In this document: positions 1 through 6,030 of the stretch, in pieces | Numbering within the stretch: position 1 is the stretch's first letter | Layout of the letters: every line of letters starts with the position of its first letter | Origin: Candidatus Egaibacter danicus | GTDB taxonomy: Bacteria; Pseudomonadota; Gammaproteobacteria; Burkholderiales; Burkholderiaceae | Direction of reading: 5' to 3' | Length of the DNA: 6,030 bases | Assembly: GCA_011391115.1 (NCBI GenBank) | Contig: JAABRC010000125.1 | Location: 1 to 6,030, forward strand | The notes under the pieces: generated by a model | Database searches by the model: none | Told to the model about the DNA's origin: nothing | Seen by the model: only the letters and a program-made list of their open reading frames with translations | Translations under genes and position numbers: made by a program

Positions 1-122
1 TTGACGATGAAGTAGTGTGGAATCTGTTGACCAACCACAGTGCCAAAAAAGTAGACAGCGATGCAGCAACAAAACTGCATGCCAGCATCCTGATGGCCGG
101 CCGGTTTGCCGAGTCCATGTAA
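1..122 (+). CDS. flhD: FlhD, flagellar master transcription regulator subunit (partial, 3' end only)
   Basis: Only the C-terminal 39 residues are in the window, read from base 3 to the TAA at 120-122. They begin DDEVVWNLLTNHSAKK and end LMAGRFAESM. The DDEVVWNLL block matches my memory of betaproteobacterial FlhD C-termini, and flhC follows 46 bases downstream, the normal flhDC order. FlhD pairs with FlhC as the D4C2 complex that activates middle (class II) flagellar promoters together with sigma-70 RNA polymerase. The start, the promoter and the N-terminal dimerisation part lie left of the window. The identification rests on a short tail plus context, but both agree well. Confidence 0.9.
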   Translation, partial: DDEVVWNLLTNHSAKKVDSDAATKLHASILMAGRFAESM

Positions 123-156
123 GCGCTGATTTCTTTCACTACCTTCCACTAAAACT

Positions 157-162
157 CCGGAG
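157..162 (+). promoter_or_regulatory. Ribosome binding site of flhC (modest)
   Basis: CCGGAG ends 6 bases before the ATG at 169. The GGAG core (159-162) is the only Shine-Dalgarno-like match in the 46-base flhD-flhC gap, and it supports the 169 start. The gap shows no terminator or clear promoter, so flhD and flhC are probably co-transcribed. Confidence 0.5.
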
Positions 163-168
163 TCTTCC

Positions 169-705
169 ATGGCTGCAAAAAGTGTTCTGAACGATTCAAG
201 GCAAATTGAGCGGGCCGTGTCCCTCATTCAGCTGGGTGCCAGGCTACAGGTTCTGGAGAGCGAAACCGATCTGTCTTATGAGCGCCTCTTGCGCCTCTAC
301 AAAGAAGTAGCCGGTCGCTCGCCTTCCAAAGGCCAACTGCCTTTTTCCACTGACTGGTTTCTGACCTGGCAACCCAACATACACGCTTCGCTGTTTTTGA
401 ACACCTATGAGTACCTTACCAAGGTCAGCGCGCTGGATGATATTGATGCAGTCATGAAAGCATTCCACCTGTACAGCGAACAAATCGCGTCGTGTGGTGT
501 GGAGCCACTGCTTTCGATCACCCGCGCCTGGCGTCTGGTGAAGTTTATTGACAACAATATGCTAACCATGACGAAATGTTCCAAGTGTGGTGGACACTTT
601 GTTACCGAGTCTTACGAGAATTCCCGCCACTTCGTTTGTGGCCTGTGTGAGCCACCAGCACGTGCGGGTAAAAGCGGTGGCGCTGGAAATATCCATCTGC
701 ATTAA
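169..705 (+). CDS. flhC: FlhC, flagellar master transcription regulator subunit
   Basis: 178 residues, slightly shorter than the 192 of E. coli FlhC. FlhC is the main DNA-contacting partner in the FlhD4C2 activator of class II flagellar genes and acts in the cytoplasm on promoter DNA. The decisive signature is a four-cysteine zinc site: C137-x2-C140 and C157-x2-C160, at the same residue numbers as I recall for E. coli FlhC. The N-terminal helical part (RQIERAVSLIQLGARLQVLE, about 11-30) and the TDWFLTWQPNIHAS segment (61-74) are also typical. The gene lies 46 bases after flhD and is followed by a strong terminator, so flhDC appears to be a self-contained unit. The ATG at 169 is supported by a GGAG 6 bases upstream and by the family-like N-terminus. 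There is no sign of truncation. Confidence 0.97.
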   Translation: MAAKSVLNDSRQIERAVSLIQLGARLQVLESETDLSYERLLRLYKEVAGRSPSKGQLPFSTDWFLTWQPNIHASLFLNTYEYLTKVSALDDIDAVMKAFHLYSEQIASCGVEPLLSITRAWRLVKFIDNNMLTMTKCSKCGGHFVTESYENSRHFVCGLCEPPARAGKSGGAGNIHLH

Positions 706-731
706 TGCAATGCGATGGCAAGTATCCAGAG

Positions 732-760
732 AAAGGCCCGATCCCGGGCCTTTTTTCTTT
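732..760 (+). terminator. Rho-independent terminator after flhC
   Basis: A perfect 9-bp stem (732-740 AAAGGCCCG pairing with 745-753 CGGGCCTTT) encloses the tetraloop ATCC. The T-rich tail begins in the stem: six T at 751-756, then C and four more T. It lies 27 bases after the flhC stop and just before the motA promoter, so it should insulate the regulator transcript from the motility operon. On the opposite strand the tail is only TTTCTCT, so activity in that direction would be weak. Confidence 0.93.
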
Positions 761-771
761 TATCAGCGTAC

Positions 772-798
772 TCAAGTCCCGATACGCTACACCGATAA
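772..798 (+). promoter_or_regulatory. Sigma-28 (FliA) promoter of motA
   Basis: TCAAGTCC (772-779), then exactly 11 bases, then ACCGATAA (791-798). The enterobacterial sigma-28 consensus, as I recall it, is TAAAGTTT-N11-GCCGATAA. The -10 matches 7 of 8 positions and the -35 matches 5 of 8, with exact spacing. Transcription should start near 805 and give a leader of about 64 bases before motA. The site lies between the flhC terminator and motA, as expected for a late flagellar (class III) operon. FliA dependence is inferred from the sequence match. Confidence 0.82.
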
Positions 799-868
799 CC
801 CTTGGTACAGGCCCGCGTAACGGCTGCAATGATCAAGGCCGGTTCAACACTGTCTTCAGAATGCGAAT

Positions 869-1729
869 ATGTTTGTCATCATCGGCTGGTTAGTAGTCTT
901 GGGATGCGTATTCGGTGTCTTCATCGCACACGGCGGCAACATCGCCGTGATTCTGCACGCACTGCCATGGGAAATGATCACTATTGGCGGCGCAACGCTG
1001 GGCGCTTTTCTGGCGAACAACCAGATGAAGGTCGTCAAAGCCACCATGAAAGGCCTGGGTTCCTGCTTTAAGGGAAGCAAATACACCAAAGCCCGCTACA
1101 TGGAGTTGATGGCGCTGCTGTTCGATATTTTGCAGAAAGCCCGAAAAGAGGGCTTGATGGCGATTGAGAAAGATGTTGAGTCGCCGCATGAATCCGACAT
1201 TTTCAAGAAATACCCGGCTGTCGGGAACGACCACCATGTGGTGGAGTTCACGACTGACTACCTGCGGATGATGGTTTCCGGCAACCTCAACGCACACGAA
1301 ATTGAATCCCTGATGGACAGTGAGATTGATACCCATCACCACGAAGAACACGCTGCTGTTGCAGCTCTACAGCGGGTTGCGGGTGGTTTGCCTGCCTTCG
1401 GCATTGTGGCTGCTGTGCTCGGGGTTGTGAACACCATGGGTTCGGTGGGGCAACCACCTGCCGTACTGGGCGGCATGATTGGATCAGCCCTGGTAGGCAC
1501 ATTTCTGGGGATTTTGCTTGCCTACGCCTTTGCAGAACCACTGGCCGGCTTGCTGGAGCAAAAGGTGGAGGAAAGCGGCAAGGAGTTGCAGTGCATCAAG
1601 ACCACCTTGCTGGCGTCCATGCAGGGCTATAACCCGGCGACTGCGATTGAATTTGGCCGAAAGGTTTTGTATTCAACAGAGCGGCCGTCTTTCAGTGAGC
1701 TTGAAAGCCATGTCAAAGGCAAGAAGTAG
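869..1729 (+). CDS. motA: MotA, flagellar stator proton-channel subunit
   Basis: 286 residues, close to the usual 285-295. MotA is an inner-membrane protein that forms a 5:2 stator unit with MotB; proton flow through it turns the rotor. Four membrane segments are visible, at about 2-21, 34-50, 171-192 and 203-223, with the large cytoplasmic loop at about 51-170. Functional residues line up with E. coli at a shift of +2: R92 and E100 (E. coli R90 and E98, which contact FliG) and P175 and P224 (P173 and P222, torque generation). The C-terminal EFGRKVLYSTERPSF is highly typical. A histidine-rich stretch (THHHEEH, 155-161) lies in the loop before the third membrane segment. The ATG at 869 is the only possible start, because a frame stop lies at 830-832 and no alternative start codon follows it. 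No good Shine-Dalgarno precedes it. A sigma-28 promoter lies upstream and motB begins 2 bases after the stop. Confidence 0.98.
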   Translation: MFVIIGWLVVLGCVFGVFIAHGGNIAVILHALPWEMITIGGATLGAFLANNQMKVVKATMKGLGSCFKGSKYTKARYMELMALLFDILQKARKEGLMAIEKDVESPHESDIFKKYPAVGNDHHVVEFTTDYLRMMVSGNLNAHEIESLMDSEIDTHHHEEHAAVAALQRVAGGLPAFGIVAAVLGVVNTMGSVGQPPAVLGGMIGSALVGTFLGILLAYAFAEPLAGLLEQKVEESGKELQCIKTTLLASMQGYNPATAIEFGRKVLYSTERPSFSELESHVKGKK

Positions 1730-1731
1730 CC

Positions 1732-2670
1732 ATGGCCGGTGACGCGAAAAAACTTCAACCGATCATCATCAAGAGGATCAAGAAGGGCGGTCACGCAGTT
1801 CACGGAGGCGCGTGGAAGATTGCCTATGCGGACTTCGTGACAGCCATGATGGCCTTTTTTTTGTTGATGTGGCTGTTGGGCTCAACCTCCGAGGGTGACA
1901 AGAAGGGCTTGTCAGACTACTTCAATGCGCCCTTAAAGGTTGCTCTTCAGGGCGGCAGTGGCGCAGGCGCCAGCAACAGCATCCTGTCGGGCGGCGGCAA
2001 GGATCTGACACGCTCAACCGGTCAGACCCCAAGCGGCGAAGGTGAGGATCCCATACGGCGGAAAATGGCGGCTGAAATCATGCGTGCCGAAGTAGCCAAG
2101 CAGGATGCCAAAAAGATGGAGGCCCTGAGCGCCAAGATCAGTGCCGTGATTTCAAACAGCCCGAAGCTGGCGGAATTTCAGTCGCAAATCCGCCTCGAGA
2201 CGACGCCAGACGGGCTTCAGATTCAGATCGTTGACGATCAGAGTCGCCCCATGTTTGATACCGGGAGCGCACTGGTCAAGCCTTACATGCGTGACATTCT
2301 GAGGGAAATCGGCACAGCCCTCAATGGCGTGGAAAACAAAATCAGCCTGGATGGGCACACTGATCGCTCACCCTATGGAAATGGTGACAGGGGTTACAGC
2401 AACTGGGAGCTTTCTGCCGACCGCGCCAATGCATCCCGCCGGGAACTGGTTGCTTCAGGCATGCCTGACGAAAAGCTTGCGCGTGTTACCGGACTCGCCT
2501 CCAGCAATCTGCTGGACCAGCAGAATCCATTCGCTCCGATCAATCGTCGAATCAGCATCATCGTCATGACCAGGGAAGCTGAGGAAAGACTGATGGGCGG
2601 TGGGCGAACACCTGTTTCGACCGGCGTCGATCTGCAGGAAAGCAACCTATCTTCCACGCCCAAACCTTGA
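1732..2670 (+). CDS. motB: MotB, flagellar stator peptidoglycan-binding subunit
   Basis: 312 residues, normal for MotB. It provides the proton-binding residue of the stator and anchors the stator to peptidoglycan. In order: a basic cytoplasmic N-terminus including KRIKKGG (14-20); the signature HGGAWKIAYADFVTAMMAFF (24-43) leading into the single membrane helix (about 30-49), with D34 equivalent to the proton carrier D32 of E. coli; a plug-like amphipathic segment after it (about 54-70, DKKGLSDYFNAPL); a Gly/Ser-rich linker (about 73-105); and an OmpA-like periplasmic domain (about 155-285) with LDGHTD (206-211), NWELSADRA (224-232) and NRRI (271-274). A proton-driven rather than sodium-driven motor is inferred from overall likeness to MotB. 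The start is 2 bases after the motA stop, with only AAGAAG as a weak ribosome site, so translation is probably coupled to motA. Confidence 0.98.
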   Translation: MAGDAKKLQPIIIKRIKKGGHAVHGGAWKIAYADFVTAMMAFFLLMWLLGSTSEGDKKGLSDYFNAPLKVALQGGSGAGASNSILSGGGKDLTRSTGQTPSGEGEDPIRRKMAAEIMRAEVAKQDAKKMEALSAKISAVISNSPKLAEFQSQIRLETTPDGLQIQIVDDQSRPMFDTGSALVKPYMRDILREIGTALNGVENKISLDGHTDRSPYGNGDRGYSNWELSADRANASRRELVASGMPDEKLARVTGLASSNLLDQQNPFAPINRRISIIVMTREAEERLMGGGRTPVSTGVDLQESNLSSTPKP

Positions 2671-2740
2671 ATTCAGGACATTCTCTTGACGCGGCAAATA
2701 TTCAGTCGAATCCGTTTAACTTGTGTGAGTAGAGGACAAC
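2671..2740 (+). other. motB-cheY spacer, with the cheY ribosome binding site
   Basis: A 70-base gap without a gene. AGAGGA at 2731-2736 is a good Shine-Dalgarno, 4 bases before the cheY ATG and the strongest in the window. A -35-like TTGACG lies at 2686-2691, but no convincing -10 follows at 16-18 bases, so a separate cheY promoter is only a possibility. No terminator-like hairpin is seen, so read-through from motAB into cheYZ is plausible. Confidence 0.6.
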
Positions 2741-3130
2741 ATGGCAAATGAACTCCGATTTTTGGTAGTTGATGATTTTTCAACGATGCGACGTATTGTC
2801 CGTAACCTGCTCAAGGAGAGTGGTTATGCGGAGGCGGACGAAGCCGAGGACGGCGTGGCAGCGCTGCAAAAACTGCGAGCCCTCAAATTCGACTTTGTTG
2901 TAAGCGACATCAACATGCCCAACATGAATGGCTTTCAACTCTTGGCCGAAATCAAGAAGGACGAAAAGCTGAAGCACATCCCTGTCTTGATGGTGACAGC
3001 AGAAGCGCGAAAGGAAGACATCGTTGCCGCCGCTCAGCAAGGGGCCGCCGGATATATTGTCAAACCATTCACAAAAGCAACCCTGGAAGACAAAGTAAAT
3101 AATATTCTGACCAAGGCTGGGTTGAAATGA
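2741..3130 (+). CDS. cheY: CheY, chemotaxis response regulator
   Basis: 129 residues, a single receiver domain with no output domain. Phosphorylated CheY binds FliM (and FliN) at the flagellar switch and changes the direction of rotation. The acidic pocket and switch residues are all present: D11 and D12 (metal), D56 (phosphorylation site), T86, Y105 and K108, equivalent to E. coli D12, D13, D57, T87, Y106 and K109. The blocks [29 protein letters not shown] and GYIVKPFT are close to identical to enterobacterial CheY, which separates it from generic response regulators. One difference: the residue after the phospho-aspartate is I57, where E. coli has W58. The start is fixed by the strong AGAGGA site and the family N-terminus. 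cheZ overlaps the stop by 4 bases. Confidence 0.98.
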   Translation: MANELRFLVVDDFSTMRRIVRNLLKESGYAEADEAEDGVAALQKLRALKFDFVVSDINMPNMNGFQLLAEIKKDEKLKHIPVLMVTAEARKEDIVAAAQQGAAGYIVKPFTKATLEDKVNNILTKAGLK

Positions 3131-3783
3131 GCGGCAGCACGGATAGCCAGTTGGTTTCAATGAACACAGAACCACCGATTCACGACGTCCATCAAAGACT
3201 CGGCTTACTTACTCGTCAACTTCACGACTCTCTCAACGGGTTGGGTTTGACGGAGCAGTTGAAAGGTTCGGTAGAGGAACTGCCTGACGCCAAAAGCCGA
3301 TTGGCCTACATTGCCCGCCTGACTGGAGACGCAGCGGAGAAGGTATTAAATAACGTCGACCAGGCTAAGAGTCTGCATAATGAAATTGCAGCCGAAACCC
3401 GCCGTATTGCCCAATTGATTGTCAAAGACCCTGTAGCGGCTGTTGCAAAAGGTCATGTCATGAATTTTGTAACCCATGTTGAACAGTCGTCAAAAGCCAT
3501 CGACCAGCATCTGACCGATATCATGATGGCTCAGGATTTTCATGACTTGACAGGTCAGGTCATCGCACGGGTCGTTGGTCTGACCACCACGATTGAGGAA
3601 CAGCTGGTCAAGCTCCTGATAGAGACGGCGCCCGCCACAACTGCCAAGGCAGCAATCACAGCCACAGCCAGAACAGAACGTCCGCATGAGCTCTCCGGAC
3701 CAGTTGTCTCGCCAGAGACCAGTACAGACGTCGTCACCAACCAGTCGCAGGTAGATGACCTGCTAGCCAGTCTGGGGTTTTGA
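3127..3783 (+). CDS. cheZ: CheZ, CheY-P phosphatase
   Basis: 218 residues, against 214 in E. coli. CheZ is a cytoplasmic dimer of long helical hairpins that speeds removal of phosphate from CheY-P and ends the switching signal. The catalytic block [14 protein letters not shown] (133-146) carries D140 and Q144, equivalent to E. coli D143 and Q147; the glutamine positions the attacking water. The extreme C-terminus [11 protein letters not shown] (208-218) is the CheY-binding helix and is nearly identical to E. coli, joined by a low-complexity Ala/Thr-rich linker (about 167-207). The start ATG overlaps the cheY stop as ATGA, implying translational coupling. An internal ATG at 3160 (M12) is an alternative but less likely start. 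cheY and cheZ side by side is the standard pairing. Confidence 0.97.
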   Translation: MSGSTDSQLVSMNTEPPIHDVHQRLGLLTRQLHDSLNGLGLTEQLKGSVEELPDAKSRLAYIARLTGDAAEKVLNNVDQAKSLHNEIAAETRRIAQLIVKDPVAAVAKGHVMNFVTHVEQSSKAIDQHLTDIMMAQDFHDLTGQVIARVVGLTTTIEEQLVKLLIETAPATTAKAAITATARTERPHELSGPVVSPETSTDVVTNQSQVDDLLASLGF

Positions 3784-3912
3784 CCACCACTTGATCACGA
3801 GTGGCCGCCGCCTGCCGGCGCTGGCAAAACAAGCCAGTTAAAGCAGACCTTATTGCCCTTTAGTTCCGGGCATCGCTGATGACAATGGTGGGAAGCCAAC
3901 GACCCAACCACC
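3784..3912 (+). other. cheZ-flhB intergenic region with small inverted repeats
   Basis: 129 bases without a gene. Three small inverted repeats are visible: CCACTTG (3787-3793) with CGAGTGG (3798-3804), loop ATCA, one G-T pair; CTGGC (3821-3825) with GCCAG (3833-3837), loop of 7; and ATGGTGG (3885-3891) with CCACCAT (3908-3914), loop of 16, which covers the flhB start codon. None has a T-run, so no canonical intrinsic terminator is called. In enterobacteria flhB has its own FlhDC-dependent promoter. I could not recognise a FlhDC box or a clear -10/-35 pair here, but the length of the gap leaves room for one. Confidence 0.5.
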
Positions 3913-5070
3913 ATGGATTCAAGCAGTCAGGACCGCAACTTACCGGCTTCCGAGCGAAAGCTCAAGAAAGCCAAGGACGACGGACAAGTCGCGCGTTCCC
4001 GGGATCTTTCCCATTTTGCTGTTTTGGGCGGCGGCGCCCTGGCCGTCGTCACACTGGCTCCCATTCTGTTTGGCCAGCTGAAGCTCGGCCTTAGCCAGCA
4101 ACTGTCTTTTGACTCGAAATCCATCCAGCAGACTGACAGCATGCTGGCTCGCCTGCATGACATGACGGTGACAGGTCTGGCTGGGTGTGCTGTTTTTGCC
4201 GCAATTGTCATGGCCGCCAGCATTTTGAGTGCGATTGGGTCCGGTGGATGGGTGGCCAGTCTGAAGCCTGTAATGCCCGATTTCAGCCGCCTGAATCCAA
4301 TTTCAGGATTCGGAAAACTCTTTACAAAAGAAAAGTTTTCAGAGGTGGCAAAAATGACCTTGATCATGTTCTTGCTGATTGCACTTGGCGCCATGTATTT
4401 CAGTGCAAACCTCGCGACGATCGCCTCTTTAACGCTGCAACCGTCGCAAGCCGCCATCCAGACGTTGAACGAATGGTTGAAGGCTGGTATGGGTCTATTG
4501 CTGCTGGTGATCTTCGTCGTTGCCGCCATTGACGTTCAACTTCAGAACTTCCTGCACAAGTCTCGTCTCAAAATGTCCCATCAAGAGGTGAAGCAGGAGC
4601 AGAAGGAGGCAGAGGGTAGCCCCCAAATGAAGGGGCGCATGCGACAACGGCAACGTGAAATCTCCCACGGGAACAGCATTGGCGCCGTAACGAAGGCTGA
4701 CTTCGTGGTGATGAATCCCACGCACTATGCGGTGGCCATCCGGTATGACGAGAAAACCATGCGCGCGCCACAGGTGATCTCCAAAGGTGCTGACCTGTTG
4801 GCCATGAAGATTCGGGACATTGCCAGAACCAACTCCATACCGGTCCTGCAATCACCGGTGCTGGCACGCGCCCTGTACGCCAATGCCGAACTGGATCAAG
4901 ACATTCCTTCCAGCCTCTACACCGCAGTGGCGCAAGTATTGGCATATGTTTACCGGCTCAAATCAGCGTTACGAGGAGATGGCCCCATGCCAAGCGACCA
5001 GCCTGAGCCGTTTGTGCCCCCCGAGCTAGACCCACTATTCAAACCGGACGACAACATCGCCCAGCCATGA
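3913..5070 (+). CDS. flhB: FlhB, flagellar type III export gate and substrate-specificity switch
   Basis: 385 residues, near the usual 380. FlhB sits in the inner membrane at the flagellar export gate; self-cleavage switches export from rod/hook to filament substrates. The N-terminal block with ERKLKKAKDDGQVARSRDL (14-32) is typical. Membrane segments are at about 35-55, 88-108, 148-168 and 190-208. A charged linker (about 216-252) follows, then the cytoplasmic domain with the autocleavage motif N268-P269-T270-H271 (cut between N and P), as in Salmonella NPTH at 269-272. The C-terminal tail (about 355-385) is proline-rich and acidic (PSDQPEPFVPPELDP). The ATG at 3913 is the first start after an in-frame stop at 3880-3882. 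It lacks a well-placed Shine-Dalgarno and lies in an inverted repeat. flhA overlaps the end by 4 bases. NPTH plus adjacent flhA separates it from virulence-type homologues. Confidence 0.98.
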   Translation: MDSSSQDRNLPASERKLKKAKDDGQVARSRDLSHFAVLGGGALAVVTLAPILFGQLKLGLSQQLSFDSKSIQQTDSMLARLHDMTVTGLAGCAVFAAIVMAASILSAIGSGGWVASLKPVMPDFSRLNPISGFGKLFTKEKFSEVAKMTLIMFLLIALGAMYFSANLATIASLTLQPSQAAIQTLNEWLKAGMGLLLLVIFVVAAIDVQLQNFLHKSRLKMSHQEVKQEQKEAEGSPQMKGRMRQRQREISHGNSIGAVTKADFVVMNPTHYAVAIRYDEKTMRAPQVISKGADLLAMKIRDIARTNSIPVLQSPVLARALYANAELDQDIPSSLYTAVAQVLAYVYRLKSALRGDGPMPSDQPEPFVPPELDPLFKPDDNIAQP

Positions 5071-6030
5071 ACGACAATTTCAAATTACTGCAAAAATGGT
5101 TCGGTTCAAACGCATCGGCCATGCAAGGCGCAGCGGCACCCATTCTCGTCGTCGCCATATTGGCCTTGATGGTGCTGCCGTTACCCCCCATGATTCTCGA
5201 CGTATTCTTTACGTTGAATATTTCCATCGCCCTGATGGTGATGATGGTCGCAGCCTACATGATCCGGCCTCTGGACTTTGCGGCCTTTCCGACCGTCCTG
5301 CTGCTCACGACGTTGATGCGCCTCTCGCTCAACGTAGCCTCAACACGGGTCGTCTTGCTGGAAGGCCATACCGGACCGGGTGCAGCTGGCGCTGTCATTG
5401 AGGCGTTCGGGCATTTCTTGATCGGCGGGAATTTTGCGGTTGGGTTGATCGTTTTTTCCATTTTGGTGGTGATCAACTTTGTAGTTGTCACCAAGGGAGC
5501 AGAGCGAATCGCCGAGGTTTCGGCCCGGTTTGCACTGGATGCCATGCCTGGAAAGCAGATGGCAGTCGATGCAGACCTGAACGCTGGAACCATTGATGAG
5601 AAGGAGGCCAAAAGAAGACGCGCTGAGGTTGCGGAGGAAGCCGATTTCTTCGGATCCATGGATGGTGCATCCAAATTCGTTCGGGGAGATGCCGTTGCCG
5701 GTATCCTGATTTTGCTGATCAACATCGCCGGGGGATTCATGATCGGCGTGCTGCAGCATGGTCTTAGCGCCGGGGCTGCGGCAGATACTTACGTACTGTT
5801 GGCCGTTGGCGACGCGTTGGTGGCTCAAATACCTGGTCTGCTCATTTCGGTTGCCGCCGCGATGGTCGTATCCCGCGTAGGTAAAGACCATGATCTTGGC
5901 CGGCAAATCGTTCAGCAGATGTTCGTGTCCCCAAGGGTTATGGGCATTACTGCCACCATCATGGGAATTTTGGGGATCATTCCCGGAATGCCTCACCTCG
6001 TATTTTTGGGGATTGCTGCGGCTTTGGGTT
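5067..6030 (+). CDS. flhA: FlhA, flagellar type III export gate protein (partial, 5' part)
   Basis: An open frame from the ATG at 5067 to the window edge gives 321 residues, about the first half of a protein usually near 690 long. The protein begins MNDNFKLLQKWFG. FlhA forms the ring of the flagellar export gate, couples proton flow to export, and uses its cytoplasmic domain (outside this window) as a docking platform for chaperone-substrate complexes. Visible here is the FHIPEP-family membrane domain: hydrophobic segments at about 23-64, 71-89, 108-142, 207-230, 240-268 and 289-320, and a cytoplasmic loop (about 143-206) with RFALDAMPGKQMAVDADLNA (154-173). Conserved charged residues R94, R147, R154, D158, K203, D208 and D249 are present at the Salmonella numbers, as I recall them. 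The start overlaps the flhB stop as ATGA, so translation is probably coupled. Confidence 0.97.
   Translation, partial: MNDNFKLLQKWFGSNASAMQGAAAPILVVAILALMVLPLPPMILDVFFTLNISIALMVMMVAAYMIRPLDFAAFPTVLLLTTLMRLSLNVASTRVVLLEGHTGPGAAGAVIEAFGHFLIGGNFAVGLIVFSILVVINFVVVTKGAERIAEVSARFALDAMPGKQMAVDADLNAGTIDEKEAKRRRAEVAEEADFFGSMDGASKFVRGDAVAGILILLINIAGGFMIGVLQHGLSAGAAADTYVLLAVGDALVAQIPGLLISVAAAMVVSRVGKDHDLGRQIVQQMFVSPRVMGITATIMGILGIIPGMPHLVFLGIAAALG

Noticed and set aside
861..893. Ten-codon upstream frame (ATG at 861, TAG at 891-893) overlapping the motA start
   Set aside because: It has no ribosome site and no conserved content. An ATG 8 bases upstream in another frame is easily chance. Only ribosome profiling could revive it.
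890..1351. Open frame of 153 codons on the - strand opposite motA
   Set aside because: No recognisable domain, and entirely inside the conserved motA coding region.
2686..2714. TTGACG as the -35 of a separate cheY promoter
   Set aside because: At 16-18 bases downstream the sequence is GAATCC/AATCCG/ATCCGT, far from TATAAT. Not enough to call a promoter.
3839..3865. TAAAGCAG as the -35 of a sigma-28 promoter for flhB
   Set aside because: At the required spacing the sequence is CTTTAGTT rather than GCCGATAA, so there is no -10 match.
3927..4529. Open frame of 200 codons on the - strand opposite flhB
   Set aside because: No family signature, and fully antisense to a well-supported flhB. It is a shadow of flhB codon use.
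5340..5996. Long open frame of 218 codons on the - strand opposite flhA
   Set aside because: The protein is low-complexity, with no recognisable motif. It lies wholly opposite a conserved gene, where codon bias opens antisense frames.
1..6030. A novel or undescribed system, mobile element, defence locus or CRISPR array
   Set aside because: Nearly all of the window is accounted for by well-known flagellar and chemotaxis genes with intact key residues. No spaced repeats, transposase-like frames or unexplained genes were found.

Overview
This window is a stretch of a flagellar and chemotaxis gene cluster, with every gene on the + strand. The order is flhD (3' end only), flhC, motA, motB, cheY, cheZ, flhB, flhA (5' part only). 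A FlhDC master regulator, CheZ phosphatase and proton-type MotA/MotB point to a Gram-negative beta- or gammaproteobacterium. The run flhDC-motAB...cheYZ-flhBA, and the FlhD tail with DDEVVWNLL, are most like Burkholderiales (Betaproteobacteria). Base composition looks moderate (about half to mid-50s % GC by eye), lower than in Burkholderia or Bordetella. I do not name a genus.

Layout. Bases 1-705 hold the regulatory part: the last 39 codons of flhD, a 46-base gap, then flhC with its four zinc cysteines. A strong intrinsic terminator at 732-760 closes this unit. About 11 bases later lies a very good sigma-28 (FliA) promoter, at 772-798, in front of motA. motA and motB are separated by 2 bases and encode the stator. 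A 70-base spacer leads to cheY, which has the best Shine-Dalgarno in the window, and cheZ overlaps cheY by 4 bases. A 129-base spacer with small hairpins precedes flhB. flhA overlaps flhB by 4 bases and runs off the right edge after 321 codons.

How the genes work together. FlhD4C2 switches on the middle flagellar genes, usually including flhB, flhA and fliA. FlhA and FlhB form the core of the flagellar type III export gate. Sigma-28, made active after hook completion, would drive motAB from the promoter seen here. MotA/MotB supply proton-driven torque, CheY-P sets the rotation direction at the motor switch, and CheZ removes the phosphate. All key catalytic or ion-path residues that I could check are present, so the genes look intact and functional.

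I see no mobile element, CRISPR array, tRNA or rRNA, and no sign of an undescribed system. The points of interest are modest: the short motB-cheY junction with no cheA/cheW/cheR/cheB between, an inverted repeat covering the flhB start codon, the sigma-28 promoter, and an 8-T run in the motB membrane segment.
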